Source: JAIBAC01 sp046331095
GTDB lineage: Bacteria; Actinomycetota; Acidimicrobiia; UBA2766
NCBI GenBank assembly: GCA_046331095.1
Contig: JAXLRM010000006.1
Coordinates: 124,001 to 188,000 of the forward strand
Direction: 5' to 3'
Length of the DNA stretch: 64,000 nucleotides
Positions 52,436-61,275 of this stretch are shown here, one piece after another (the stretch's first letter is position 1; every line of letters starts with the position of its first letter). The position numbers were made by a program, and so were the translations under genes. The notes beneath the pieces were generated by a model. The model had not been told where the DNA came from. It searched no databases and saw only the letters and a program-made list of their open reading frames with translations.

Positions 52436-52817
52436 CGAGTGCGCTCGACTGTGTGGTCTCGTGCAGGACGATCTGCAGCGGCCCCGCCTCCAGCACCCGC
52501 TCGGCGCCCTCGTCGGACTCACGTTCGTCGTCCTCGGCGAAGCCGAGACGCGCGTACCACTCGGCGCGTTCGTCGAACTCGAACTCGTCGGTGTCGAGGC
52601 GCACCTCGAGCTCGGCCGTCGTCGGTCCGGGCGCCTCCGCGACCGCGACGTGCGTGCCGCACGGATCGACGATCACGAACAGGTGCCCGTTCCACTCCTG
52701 GTCGACCGTGTAGCTCTCACCCGCACGCAGGCGCTTGAAGAGGTCACCCGCGCCCTCGACCCAGATCGTGAGCGCCTCGTCGTCGTCGACGGTCGCCCCG
52801 TGCAGCTCCAGTCCCAT
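52419..52817 (-). CDS. Hypothetical acidic protein (132 aa)
   Basis: Not recognised. A 132-residue protein, acidic at the C-terminal half, with a beta-rich centre (ESYTVDQEWNGHLFVIVDPC) and a repeat of EVRLDTDEFEFDERAEWYAR type suggestive of a VOC or GNAT-like small domain. ATG 52817 is used; a TTG at 52832 is possible. It overlaps the 3' end of the cyclotransferase-like gene by 17 nt in convergent orientation. Confidence 0.6.
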   Translation of the reverse strand: MGLELHGATVDDDEALTIWVEGAGDLFKRLRAGESYTVDQEWNGHLFVIVDPCGTHVAVAEAPGPTTAELEVRLDTDEFEFDERAEWYARLGFAEDDERESDEGAERVLEAGPLQIVLHETTQSSALVTELD

Positions 52818-52879
52818 GAGGCCACATGCCAACGCACTCGCCTCCCGCTGTCAATGATTTTCCGTTCGGGCTGGCCCCG

Positions 52880-53621
52880 TCACAGCGCGCGCGAGAGGAT
52901 CCCGAGGACCGCCTCGGCCAGTGCGGGATGGCAGACGAGCACGTCGGGCAGGTAGGGATCGGCGTTGTTGTAGGCCAGCACCGATCCGTCGACGCGGGAC
53001 ACGTGCATCCCGGCCGCGGCCGCGACCCCGACCGGCGCGGCGGAGTCCCACTCGTACTGGCCACCGGCATGGGCGTACACGTCGGCGACGCCACGCACGA
53101 CCGCCATCGCCTTCGCGCCTGCAGAGCCCATGGGGACGAGATCGCCGCCGAGGCCGTCCGCGAGGACGGTGGCGAATCCCGGCGGTCGCGTGCGGCTCAC
53201 GAGGATGCGCGGCCGCCGGGGCGGATCCGGCCGCGGTGGCGGTGGCGCCAGCGTGGACAGCGTGAGCGCCTCGCCCGGCAACGCGACGGCGGCGGCCACC
53301 GGTACCGTCGCCTCGACGAGGGCGACGTGCACCGCCCAGTCCGAGCGGCCCTCGGAGTACTCGCGGGTGCCGTCGAGCGGATCGACGATCCAGACGCGAT
53401 CCGAGGACAGGCGTACCCGGTCGTCCTTGGACTCCTCCGAGAGGACCGGGTCGCCAGGGCGCAGACGCGCCAACTCGGCGAGCAGGAACTCGTCGGCGCT
53501 GGCATCGCCCGCGGCACCGAGAGCCTTGCCCTCGAGGCCTTCGGTGCCGGCGCAGGCACGAAGGTCGAGCAGGAGCCCCGGCAAGTCTGGCGAGGTCGGC
53601 TGCGATCCCGTGGTCGTCCAT
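52880..53621 (-). CDS. cysQ: 3'(2'),5'-bisphosphate nucleotidase CysQ (apparent frameshift near the 5' end)
   Basis: An inositol-monophosphatase-family enzyme that removes 3'-phosphoadenosine phosphate made in sulfate assimilation. The metal/substrate motif IVDPLDGTREYSEG and LSEESKDD are clear, and the C-terminal AGGQYEWDSAAPVGVAAAAG matches the second metal motif. The correct N-terminus (MDDHGIAADLARLAG, ATG 53621) is in a different frame from the body; the change falls in a CCCC run at about 53576–53579, and the total length of 742 nt is one base over a multiple of three. If the start is TTG near 53586, the body needs no frameshift but lacks its first helix. Confidence 0.8.
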
Positions 53622-53664
53622 CGGGGCAAGGTAGACCACGACGCCGGGGGTAGGGTCCGCATCG

Positions 53665-54275
53665 ATGCAGCACCTTCGCTGCGCCGCCGGCGACCCTGCG
53701 CAGGGCCGCGACCGCCGTCGCCGTTGCCGCCCTCCTCACCGGCGCCTGCGCGGCGGGCTTCGGACCCGCGCGGACGATCCGCGGTCGCGCCACCAGCGGC
53801 GGACGGCAGCGACGGGCCGGCCCCGGACGCTCGCCCGCCCCCGCCCGCGCATCCCCGGCTCGGGCGTCCCCGCTCCGGCGTCGGATCCGGCCGCCGTCGC
53901 CGGCGCCGACCGCTTCGGCGTCGTCGCCACCGACGACTTCTGCAGCGCCGCCCCCAGGTCGCGACGGCCTTCGAGGGTCTTCAGCTCCGTGTCGCGGGCC
54001 AGGGCTCCGAACTGCAGGCTCAGGTCGAGTCGACGCTCGTGGGCATCGACGTCCTCCGCGCAGTGGCGCCCGACGACGTCGCCGCCGACCTCGACACCTC
54101 GCGTGCGTTCCTTGCACGCTTCCACGAGATCCTCACCCAAGCCGGATGGAGTCTCCAGGCGGCGGCCCAGGCCCACCCCGAGTTCTTCGGAGGCAGCGAG
54201 CCCGATGCAGGCTTCGCGGCGCTGACGTCGGTCACCCAGGCGATCAACGTGCACTGCGGCACCGGCACCGGTTGA
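53665..54275 (+). pseudogene. Lipoprotein gene with several frame changes
   Basis: ATG 53665 opens one frame, but the lipoprotein signal (RRAATAVAVAALLTGACAAG, lipobox LTGAC) is in a second frame, the next stretch in a third, GVPAPASDPAAVAGADRFGV in the first again, and a clean C-terminal part (VATAFEGLQLRVAGQGSELQ and on to 54275) in the third. At least three shifts are needed. The C-terminal 100 residues are helical and rich in Ala/Gln; no family is recognised. The gene is either badly damaged or badly sequenced. Confidence 0.55.
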
Positions 54276-54295
54276 CCACCTGGCATGCTCACGAC

Positions 54296-54710
54296 ATGGA
54301 CCGACCGTGCGTGTTCTGCGATGTCGTGGCCGGTGCCGCGCCGGCGGAGATCGTCCTCGACGACGATTGCGTGGTGGCGTTCCTCGACCGCACTCCGGTG
54401 TTCCCGGGTCACGTGCTCGTCGTCCCCCGCTCCCACGTCGCCGACCTGCCCCCACCTCCCCACCGCCCTGGTCCCCGCCTACTTCGAGGCCGTGCAGAGG
54501 TCAGCGCACGGCTCCCGGGCGCGGTCGGCGCCGAGGGCACGTTCGTGGCGACCAACGCGTCGTGAGCCAGAGTGTCCCGCACCTGCACACCCATGTCGTG
54601 CCACGGCGGCGCAAGGACGGCTGCGCGGATTCTTCTGGCCCCGCCACCGCTACCGCGACGAGGCGGAGATGGCGGCCTACGGCGAGCGTGTCCGCGCCGC
54701 CCTGGCCTGA
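54296..54710 (+). pseudogene. Second HIT-family hydrolase, multiply frameshifted
   Basis: ATG 54296 begins MDRPCVFCDVVAGAAPAEIV, a clear HIT N-terminus. The frame then changes near 54450 (HLPTALVPAYFEAVQR in a second frame), returns (SARLPGAVGAEGTFVATNAS), changes to the third (QSVPHLHTHVVPRRRKDG, which holds the His triad) and again for the end (GRLRGFFWPRHRYRDEAEMA). The triad H-x-H-x-H is intact, so the intact gene would code an active hydrolase of about 138 residues. At least four indels in 415 nt. Confidence 0.65.
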
Positions 54711-54762
54711 GCAACACCCGGGCACGTGACCGCGGCCCTACCCGGTGGCTTATTCTCCGGGG

Positions 54763-56212
54763 GTGGTTCCCGTGGACACGCGACGTTGGCCGACTGCCCC
54801 AGACTCCGCTCCCGCGCGGCGCCGACCCGGCGGAGGTGCGCAGGCACGTCTCGGAGGCGGCGCGCCGTCACCGAGCGCGTCGTCGCAGACCCCGACTCCA
54901 CGGAGTGGCTCCGCAAGTGGCGGCCAGGGGCGTCGCCGAGAGCGCTACCTGCTCGCCGTCATGGTGGACACCGTCCTACCCGCACCCGGCTGCCAACCCG
55001 ACATGGCACCGGTGCTGGCCATCGTGCGCTGCAGGTGCGGACCGGGCGCACCAGCGTCTCGCCCGCGAGCACGCCGTCCGCCTCGCGGTCCACTCCTCAC
55101 GCGAGATCCTGAGACTGCTCGACGCCGAGCTGGCCACACGGCGCTGGACGCCCGACGTAGAGAGGCACCGCGAGCGCTTCGGTGAGGTCAACGACACGTT
55201 CGCGAGCGAGTCACCTCGTGGCGTTCCTCGAGGAGTCCACGAAGCTGCGGCCGAGCAAGAGGAGCTGAGCGCCCTGCTGCTCGACACGACCAGGGCGGGC
55301 TTCGCGTTGGGCAACGACGCGGGAAGGGTCAGCGTCGCCAACGACGCGTTCGTCAAGTTCTTCGGCGCCGACGGCGACCCCGTCGGGCGCACTTGGGCGA
55401 GCGTGTTCGACATCGACGACATCGACGACCTGCGCCACCCCGGGGACTGCGCCGAGGCCTGGCGCGAGCTGGTCGTGCGTGATCAGCTCGGCGAGGAGCG
55501 CGTGGTCCGCGTGTCCCTGCACGGCCATCGCGACCGGCTGCAGGCGATCGCGGTCGACGTCTCGGTCGAGGCCGAGTACAACCGGGTGCACCGCGAGTTC
55601 GTCCGCGGTCTCATCCACGACCTGCGCTCCCCGCTGGCCGTGATATCGGGGTGGTCCCACACGCTCGTCGCGGACGCCGACAGGGTGGACGCCGAGACGA
55701 GGGCGGAGGCGCTCGGCACCGTCAACCGCGCTGCACGCCAGCTCACCGCCATGTCCGACAACCTCCTCGAGATCACGTTGCTCGAAGGTGGCACCCACCA
55801 TCTCGACCTCGAGCTCCTCGACGCCGGTGCGCGTCTGCGTGAGTTCGTACGTTCCGGGCACTGCGCCACCGTCGAGGGACCCGAAGAGGCTGCGATGACC
55901 GCCGACGCCGGTGCCTTCGCGCGCATGATGACCAACCTGCTCGACAATGCCGCAACCCACGGGCGGCCACCGGTGCGCTTGCGCCTGTCCACCGACGCCG
56001 ACCGGGTCCGCATCGACGTGGTCGACCAGGGCGAGATCGACCCGGGCGTCCTCACCGCCGCCGAGGTAGGACGCGTCAGCGGCGCACGCGGGTTCGGTCT
56101 CGGCCTGCGAACGACGCTGCTGCTGGCGAGGGCCCACGGTGGCGAAGTGCGGCTCACGTCGACGGAGCCGACGACGTTCACCCTCGAACTGCCCGCCGCG
56201 GCCCTCCCCTAG
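54763..56212 (+). CDS. PAS-like sensor histidine kinase, 5' third frame-disrupted
   Basis: From about 55205 to 56212 one clean frame encodes a PAS-like domain (LLLDTTRAGFALGNDAGRVS), a HisKA dimerisation domain with the phospho-acceptor His in VRGLIHDLRSPLAVISGWSH, and an HATPase domain with N box (MMTNLLDNAATHG) and G box (GARGFGLGLRTTLLLARAHG). From about 54763 to 55205 the protein-like segments (VTERVVADPDSTEWLRKW, DRAHQRLAREHAVRLAVHSS) are scattered over frames. The start is taken as GTG 54763, just after TATTCT (54751–54756), consistent with a leaderless message. No membrane segment is visible, so the sensor is probably cytoplasmic. No response-regulator gene adjoins. Confidence 0.7.
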
Positions 56213-56308
56213 TCCGACGCGCCACCAGGTACCCCGATCGCGTGTGCAGACACAGGTAAGGGTTCGCCGTCTGGGACAGGCCCTACCGGCGCTCTGGTTT
56301 ACTTCTGG

Positions 56309-57856
56309 GTGACCACACCGGCAACTGGTGGCATCGTGGCGAAGTCGAACACCAAGATCATCGCGACCGTGGGGCCCGCGTCGCGGGAGCCGCGGGTGAT
56401 CGACGCGATGATCGCGGCCGGCGTCGACGTGCTGCGCATCAACTGCTCCCACGGCGACGCCGACACGAACGCCGCGCTCGTCGCCGCCGTGCGGTCCCGC
56501 TGCGACGCGTCGCCCCGCGTGGTCGCGGTGCTCGCCGACCTCCAGGGTCCCAAGCTGCGCGTGGGCGACCTCGACGAGCCCGTCGATCTGCAGGCCGGCC
56601 AGGTTGTCACGTTCTTCTGCGGCCCCCAGGTGGACGCAGGCCAACGCATCCCGATCGACCACCCCGAGCTCGCGAGCGACTGTCGGGGCGGGGACCGGTT
56701 GCTGCTCTGCGACGGGCTCATCGAGACCGAGGTGATCCTCGCAGAGGGAGACGAGGTCGTCGCACGGGTCGTCAAGGGCGGCCACCTCACGTCGCGCAAG
56801 GGCGTGAACCTGCCCGGCTACGGTCTCGGCACGCGGGCGCCGACCACCAAGGATCTCGCCGACCTGCCCGGCGTGCTCGACGCCGGGGCGGACTTCGTCG
56901 CGCTCAGCTTCGTGCGCGGCCCCGAGGACATCGTCCGGCTGCGGCGCACGATCGAGTCGCTCGGTCGTCACACACCGATCGTCGCCAAGCTCGAACGTCC
57001 CGAGGCGATCGACAAGCTCGACTCGATCGTGGCCGAGTCCGACGCGGTCATGGTCGCCCGCGGCGATCTCGGCATCGAGATCGACCCGGCGATGGTCCCG
57101 GTCGTGCAGAAGCGCATCATCTCCACCGCACAGCAGTACGCCAAGCCCGTGATCGTCGCGACCGAGATGCTCGAGTCGATGATCGACAACCCGCGTCCCA
57201 CCCGTGCCGAGGTGAGCGACGTAGCCAACGCGATCGTGGACGGCACCGATGCCGTGATGCTCTCGGGTGAGACCGCCGCCGGGCGCTTCCCCGTCGAGGC
57301 GGTGCAAGAGATGGCGCGGATCGCCGTGCTGACCGAGGGGGAGCTCGACCAGGGCATCACCCGCGAGGAGCACAAGCGCCACGTGACCCGCACCCAGGCG
57401 CTCGCCCATGCGATCACCCAGCTCGTCGCGGACCTGCACCCGAAGGCGATCGTCGTGCACACCCAGACCGGAACGAGCGCGCGGCTGATCTCGGCGTACC
57501 GGCCGCCGGTACCGGTCATCGGCCTGTGCCCCGACCCGGTCGTGCTGCGCCGCCTCTGTCTCTTCTACGCGGTGCACCCGCTGGGCACCGAGGACTGCTC
57601 GTCCCACGAGGAGCTCGTGGCGCAGGCGAACGACCTCGCATACGCCTCCGGTCTCGTCGACGACCACGACACGATCATCCTGATGTCGGGCACGCCGGGG
57701 CCCGCGGGAGGCACCGACCGCCTGATGGTCCACGAGGTCGTCGCCCCCGAGCACCGGGCGGTCCCCGAAGGGTCCCCCCATGAGGCCTCCGCAGAGGCGC
57801 CCGCGGAGGCGCCAGCGGAGGCGCCCGAGGAGACCCCGGGCCCCGCCCGCGTCTAG
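56309..57856 (+). CDS. pyk: Pyruvate kinase
   Basis: A 515-residue glycolytic enzyme making pyruvate and ATP from phosphoenolpyruvate and ADP. Substrate/metal motifs are TKIIATVGPASREPRVIDAM, DLQGPKLRVGDL, SFVRGPEDI, the lysine-containing VAKLERPEAI and MVARGDLGIEI; the C-terminal regulatory domain is complete. The last 25 residues are an Ala/Pro/Glu repeat tail (EASAEAPAEAPAEAPEE) not part of the fold. GTG 56309 lies just after a TTTACT box (leaderless-type); GTG 56336 would give the more family-like start MAKSNTK. Confidence 0.96.
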   Translation: MTTPATGGIVAKSNTKIIATVGPASREPRVIDAMIAAGVDVLRINCSHGDADTNAALVAAVRSRCDASPRVVAVLADLQGPKLRVGDLDEPVDLQAGQVVTFFCGPQVDAGQRIPIDHPELASDCRGGDRLLLCDGLIETEVILAEGDEVVARVVKGGHLTSRKGVNLPGYGLGTRAPTTKDLADLPGVLDAGADFVALSFVRGPEDIVRLRRTIESLGRHTPIVAKLERPEAIDKLDSIVAESDAVMVARGDLGIEIDPAMVPVVQKRIISTAQQYAKPVIVATEMLESMIDNPRPTRAEVSDVANAIVDGTDAVMLSGETAAGRFPVEAVQEMARIAVLTEGELDQGITREEHKRHVTRTQALAHAITQLVADLHPKAIVVHTQTGTSARLISAYRPPVPVIGLCPDPVVLRRLCLFYAVHPLGTEDCSSHEELVAQANDLAYASGLVDDHDTIILMSGTPGPAGGTDRLMVHEVVAPEHRAVPEGSPHEASAEAPAEAPAEAPEETPGPARV

Positions 57857-57869
57857 GGACGCCCCCCCT

Positions 57870-58342
57870 CCAAACGCGGGCCCCCTCCAAACGCGGGCAA
57901 CCCGTCGCGCTGGCGACACACCCGACCCGCGTTTGGGGACGCCCCCCTCCAAGCGCGGGCAACCCATCGCGCTGGCGACACACCCCGCCGCGTTTGGGGA
58001 CGCCCGCGGCGGCCCCCGACCCCCTCCAAGCGCGGAGCAACCCGTCGCGCTGGCGACACTCCCACCCGCGTTTGGGGACGGCCCCCGCCAAGCGCGGGCA
58101 ACCCGTCGCGCTGGCGACACATCCCACCCGCGTTTGGGGACGCCCGCGGCGGCCCCCGACCCCCGCCAAGCGCGGGCAACCCGTCCGCGCTGGCGACACA
58201 CCCCACCCGCGTTTGGGGACGGCCCCCCGCCAAACGCGGGCAACCCGTCGCGCTGGCGACACACCCCACCCGCGTTTGGGGACGGCCCCCCGCCAAACGC
58301 GGGCAACCCGTCGCGCTGGCGACACACCCCGCCCGCGTTTGG
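57870..58342. repeat. Palindromic repeat array, seven units plus a half unit
   Basis: The 543-nt gap between pyk and the RibD-like gene holds units starting at 57887, 57949, 58026, 58088, 58166, 58230 and 58293, each about 50 bp, preceded by a lone left arm at 57870–57880. Consensus parts are left arm CCAAACGCGGG, interior CAACCCGTCGCGCTGGCGAC (with its own stem GTCGC-GCTG-GCGAC) and right arm CCCGCGTTTGG. Units 2–5 have AAG in place of AAA in the left arm, which keeps pairing in RNA as a G-U. Units 3 and 5 carry one-base insertions. No gene is seen here. Reverse-oriented relatives lie at 46.1–46.4 kb. Confidence 0.9.
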
Positions 58343-58399
58343 GCACGGCTCGGCCGGCCCCTCGGCCGGCCCCCCTCGGCCCGGCCCGGGACCCCTGGG

Positions 58400-59155
58400 T
58401 CAGCGGGCGCGGAGGTAGCGCAGGAAGAGGTAGCCGGCGTCGGCTTCGAGGACGTGGCCCAGCCGGAACCGCCGTGGGTCGGCGAGGGTGGCGGTGTCGA
58501 AGATCGTCTTGGTGTGCCCGCCGGTCACCAAGGGAGCGACGGTGAGGCAGATCTCGTCGACGAGGTCGGCTCCGACGAGGGCAGCGTTCAGGGACGGGCC
58601 GCCCTCGCACACGACGACGCCGGCGCCGAGATCGCCGAGCGCCGCGAGCGCGGCCCTCACGTCCACGGCCGGCCCCGGTCCGCACTCGACAACCTCGGCG
58701 ACCGCGGCCGCAGCCTCACGCCGCTGCGGGGCAGCGCCCGTGACGGTGACGACGATGGGCACATTCGGCGATTCGGTGAAGAACGGCGTCGTCAAGTCCA
58801 GCCCGAGCCGCCCGGTCACGACGGCGATGCGCGGTTGGCCCGCCCGTCCCCGCTCGCGCCTGAGCTCCTGGAGGCCGGCCGCGAGCCGCGGCGGCCCGTA
58901 CCTCTCGGCAGTGAAGGTCCCGCTGCCGACCATGACCACGTCCGCGGCGGCGCGCAGGGTCTGGAACACCTCGCGGTCGGCAGGCCCGCCGAGACCGCCC
59001 GACCTACCAGCGAGCGCGGTGGCGCCGTCGACCGACGCGACCATGTTGACCGCGACCCAGGGCCTCCCCGGCGGTGGGACGCGGTCGACGTCGACGTAGG
59101 CGTCTACCGCGTCGACCTCGGGGACACCTGCGGGCGGCGGGTGGAGCTCGCGCAT
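58400..59155 (-). CDS. RibD C-terminal domain reductase (dihydrofolate-reductase fold)
   Basis: A 251-residue single-domain protein of the RibD_C group: WVAVNMVASVDGATALAGRS at the start, a cofactor-binding stretch with VMVGSGTFTAERYG, and VVCEGGPSLNAALVGADLVD. It probably reduces a pyrimidine or pterin with NADPH; free-standing members are common in actinomycetes and need not make riboflavin. No rib genes adjoin. ATG 59155. Confidence 0.88.
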   Translation of the reverse strand: MRELHPPPAGVPEVDAVDAYVDVDRVPPPGRPWVAVNMVASVDGATALAGRSGGLGGPADREVFQTLRAAADVVMVGSGTFTAERYGPPRLAAGLQELRRERGRAGQPRIAVVTGRLGLDLTTPFFTESPNVPIVVTVTGAAPQRREAAAAVAEVVECGPGPAVDVRAALAALGDLGAGVVVCEGGPSLNAALVGADLVDEICLTVAPLVTGGHTKTIFDTATLADPRRFRLGHVLEADAGYLFLRYLRAR

Positions 59156-59165
59156 CAGCGCTACG

Positions 59166-59591
59166 TCACAGCTCGTCCGTACGGGCCTGGACCACGGTCA
59201 GGCCGACGTCCTGGCCGAAGCTCAGCTCGAGGTTGTGTCCGTCCGGGTCGGACACGAACGCCCAGTAGCCGACCGGAGGTCCGCTGTCGGTCGGGCCGAG
59301 TCGCAGCCGCCCGCTCTCGCGTGCGACCTCGCAGAGGCGGTCCACTTCGTCCCTCGACGAGCACGCTACGCCGAGGTGAGCGAAGCCGCCGAGCGGGTCC
59401 GTGACCTCGGGTACCTGCAGGAGCACGACGACGAACGGGCGTGTGAGGTCGCTGATCCACACGACCTCGCCATTGCCCGGATCACCGCGGCGGTGCACGA
59501 CGTCCATGCCCGCGAACTCGGCGTAGAACGCGACCGAGGCCGCTGGATCGGTGACGGGCAGGGCCACGTGGGTGAACCCGACGTCGGCCAT
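59166..59591 (-). CDS. VOC/glyoxalase superfamily protein
   Basis: A 141-residue vicinal-oxygen-chelate fold protein. The start MADVGFTHVALPVTDPAASV carries the first metal His, LGGFAHLGVACSS the central His, and the FVSDPDGHNLELSFG end the catalytic Glu. Enzymatic type (glyoxalase, dioxygenase or resistance protein) cannot be told. Upstream and downstream genes are on the same strand with gaps of 34 and 10 nt, suggesting co-transcription. Confidence 0.88.
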   Translation of the reverse strand: MADVGFTHVALPVTDPAASVAFYAEFAGMDVVHRRGDPGNGEVVWISDLTRPFVVVLLQVPEVTDPLGGFAHLGVACSSRDEVDRLCEVARESGRLRLGPTDSGPPVGYWAFVSDPDGHNLELSFGQDVGLTVVQARTDEL

Positions 59592-59625
59592 CAGCGTGGC
59601 TCCCCCGCGACCGACACGATCGAGT

Positions 59626-60438
59626 TCAGCCGAACTCCCCTGCCCGCCGTCCGGTCCCGGGCGGGCCCGCGAAGACCTGCGCGAGCGCGAGCCACTCGAC
59701 GGCGCGGGGGCCGGTGGCGACGAGGTCGGTGTCGGCGAGGTTGCGGCGCTGAGTCACCACCAGGCAGAAGTCGAGCGCGCTGCCGCGGACGAGGTCGTCG
59801 GCGACGTCGGCGCCGATCACCCAGGTCTCGCCGTCGGGTGCGAGCAGCTCGACGCGAGCCGCCGAGGCGGGCGGTTCCATGCGCCTCACCTCGTAGCTCC
59901 ACGAGCGTGTGCGCACCCCGAGCTCGCAGATGTGGCGCAGCCGCGTCGTCGGGTGTCGGCCGATCCCGAGCGCGTCGACGACGTCCTGGCCGTGCGCCCA
60001 GGTCTCCATGAGGCGTGCGCTCACGAAGGTCAGCGCGCCCATGTCGGGCCCGTACCAGCCGATCCGGTCGTGGGGGTCCAGGGTGGAGAGCACGTCGAGC
60101 ATCTCGGCGCGCGACCTGCGCCACTCCGCCACCACGGCGGCCGGCGTGGAGTTGCGTGCGATCTCGAGGTGGCTCGAGGCGAACGCCTCCCACCCCGACT
60201 CCTCGGCGGCTTCACGACCGGTGGCGAAGGCCTCGGGGTCGGACACCGCCAGGAACGCCTGGCGGTCGAAGTAGGCGAGGTGGCCGATCTGGTCACGCAC
60301 GTCCCACCCGGGCGCAGGCGTGGGGAGAGCCCAGTCCGCCTCGCTCAGTTCGACGACGACGCCGTCTAGGTCGCGGTGTTCCTGCGCGAGGTCCGCGCAC
60401 ACGTCCGCGACGCTGGGCCGTTGTTTGAGATCCCCCAT
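59626..60438 (-). CDS. TIGR03084-type DinB/MDMPI-fold protein
   Basis: A 270-residue protein of the mycothiol-dependent maleylpyruvate isomerase/DinB superfamily. The N-terminal four-helix metal-binding part runs from LAQEHRDLDGVVVELSEADW through WDVRDQIGHLAYFDRQAF (metal-binding His) to ARLMETWAHGQDVVDALG (second His pair). The C-terminal half is a small alpha/beta domain. This is the TIGR03084 architecture of actinomycetes. Function is unknown; a mycothiol-linked enzyme is possible. ATG 60438 is preferred with AGGGGAC upstream. Confidence 0.82.
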   Translation of the reverse strand: MGDLKQRPSVADVCADLAQEHRDLDGVVVELSEADWALPTPAPGWDVRDQIGHLAYFDRQAFLAVSDPEAFATGREAAEESGWEAFASSHLEIARNSTPAAVVAEWRRSRAEMLDVLSTLDPHDRIGWYGPDMGALTFVSARLMETWAHGQDVVDALGIGRHPTTRLRHICELGVRTRSWSYEVRRMEPPASAARVELLAPDGETWVIGADVADDLVRGSALDFCLVVTQRRNLADTDLVATGPRAVEWLALAQVFAGPPGTGRRAGEFG

Positions 60439-60568
60439 CACGTCCCCTTCAACCAGCTTCCGCGACGCTACCCGGAGGCGGCGCCCGCGTCACGTATGTC
60501 AGGCTCGCGCCGCCGTTCGGCCGAAGGCCTCGCCGCCTGCACCGAGCGCCCCAAGCCGGTTTCCGAGC

Positions 60569-60580
60569 CCTACCGGTAGG
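60569..60580. promoter_or_regulatory. Perfect 12-bp palindrome upstream of the methyltransferase gene
   Basis: CCTACCGGTAGG lies 44 nt before ATG 60625 in the 186-nt divergent spacer between the TIGR03084 gene and the methyltransferase gene, a position expected for an operator. No regulator gene is nearby. Confidence 0.4.
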
Positions 60581-60624
60581 AATAGCCGGCACCCTGCGCA
60601 CGTCCGCATGCCAGCCTTGGCTCC

Positions 60625-61251
60625 ATGCACACGAACGAGTGGACCGATCCCGACCACGCCCACCGCTACCTCGACCGCGCCGACACGATCCCGCACCGCA
60701 AGGAAGGCGAGGCGGTCCTCGTCGAGCACCTGCCCGCCACCGTCCGCAGGATCCTCGACCTCGGCACCGGCAACGGGCGCCTCATGGCGATCGTGTCGTC
60801 GGCGCGCCCGGGCTGCACAGGCTTGGCCGTGGACTTCTCCCCCACGATGCTCGCCGCCGCGACCGAACGCTTCGCCGAAGACGACGGCGTCGAGGTCGAA
60901 CGCCACGACTTCGGCGCGTCACTGCCGGACGCGTGGGGCCGCTTCGACGCGGTCGTGTCGTCGTTCGCGATCCACCACGTGCCGCATGCGCGCAAGGCCA
61001 CCCTCTACGCCGAGATCCTGGACGTGCTCGAACGCGACGGGGTGTTCCTCAACCTCGAGCACGTCACGTCGCCGACTCCGGAGCTGCACCGTCAGTTCAT
61101 GGAAGCGATGGGTTCCCCTGCCGAGGACCCGTCCAACGTCCTCGCGTCGGTCGAGGAGAACCTGTCGTGGCTGCGCGCCGCCGGCTTCGTCGATGTCGAC
61201 TGCGGGTGGAAGTGGCGCGAGCTCGCGCTGCTCGTGGCCCGCAGGCCCTGA
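60625..61251 (+). CDS. Class I SAM-dependent methyltransferase
   Basis: A 208-residue methyltransferase. Motif I ILDLGTGNGRLMAIV (about 43–57) with D45, the acidic loop at GLAVDFSPTMLAAATERF and the post-II FDAVVSSFAIHHV block are typical of the Rossmann fold. Closest layout is the UbiE/Methyltransf_25 group; the acceptor molecule is unknown. ATG 60625 stands 43 nt downstream of a perfect palindrome, and no Shine-Dalgarno is obvious. Confidence 0.88.
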   Translation: MHTNEWTDPDHAHRYLDRADTIPHRKEGEAVLVEHLPATVRRILDLGTGNGRLMAIVSSARPGCTGLAVDFSPTMLAAATERFAEDDGVEVERHDFGASLPDAWGRFDAVVSSFAIHHVPHARKATLYAEILDVLERDGVFLNLEHVTSPTPELHRQFMEAMGSPAEDPSNVLASVEENLSWLRAAGFVDVDCGWKWRELALLVARRP

Positions 61252-61275
61252 GAGCCGCCACAGCCGCGATATCGC

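Noticed and set aside
55211..58327. A 1038-codon open frame on the minus strand
   Set aside because: It lies antisense to pyk and the kinase gene and runs through the repeat array, which gives a repetitive translation; high GC leaves antisense frames open by chance.
57870..58342. CRISPR array
   Set aside because: Unit spacing is regular, but the inner parts are conserved rather than unique spacers, the units are themselves palindromic end to end, and no cas gene is present.
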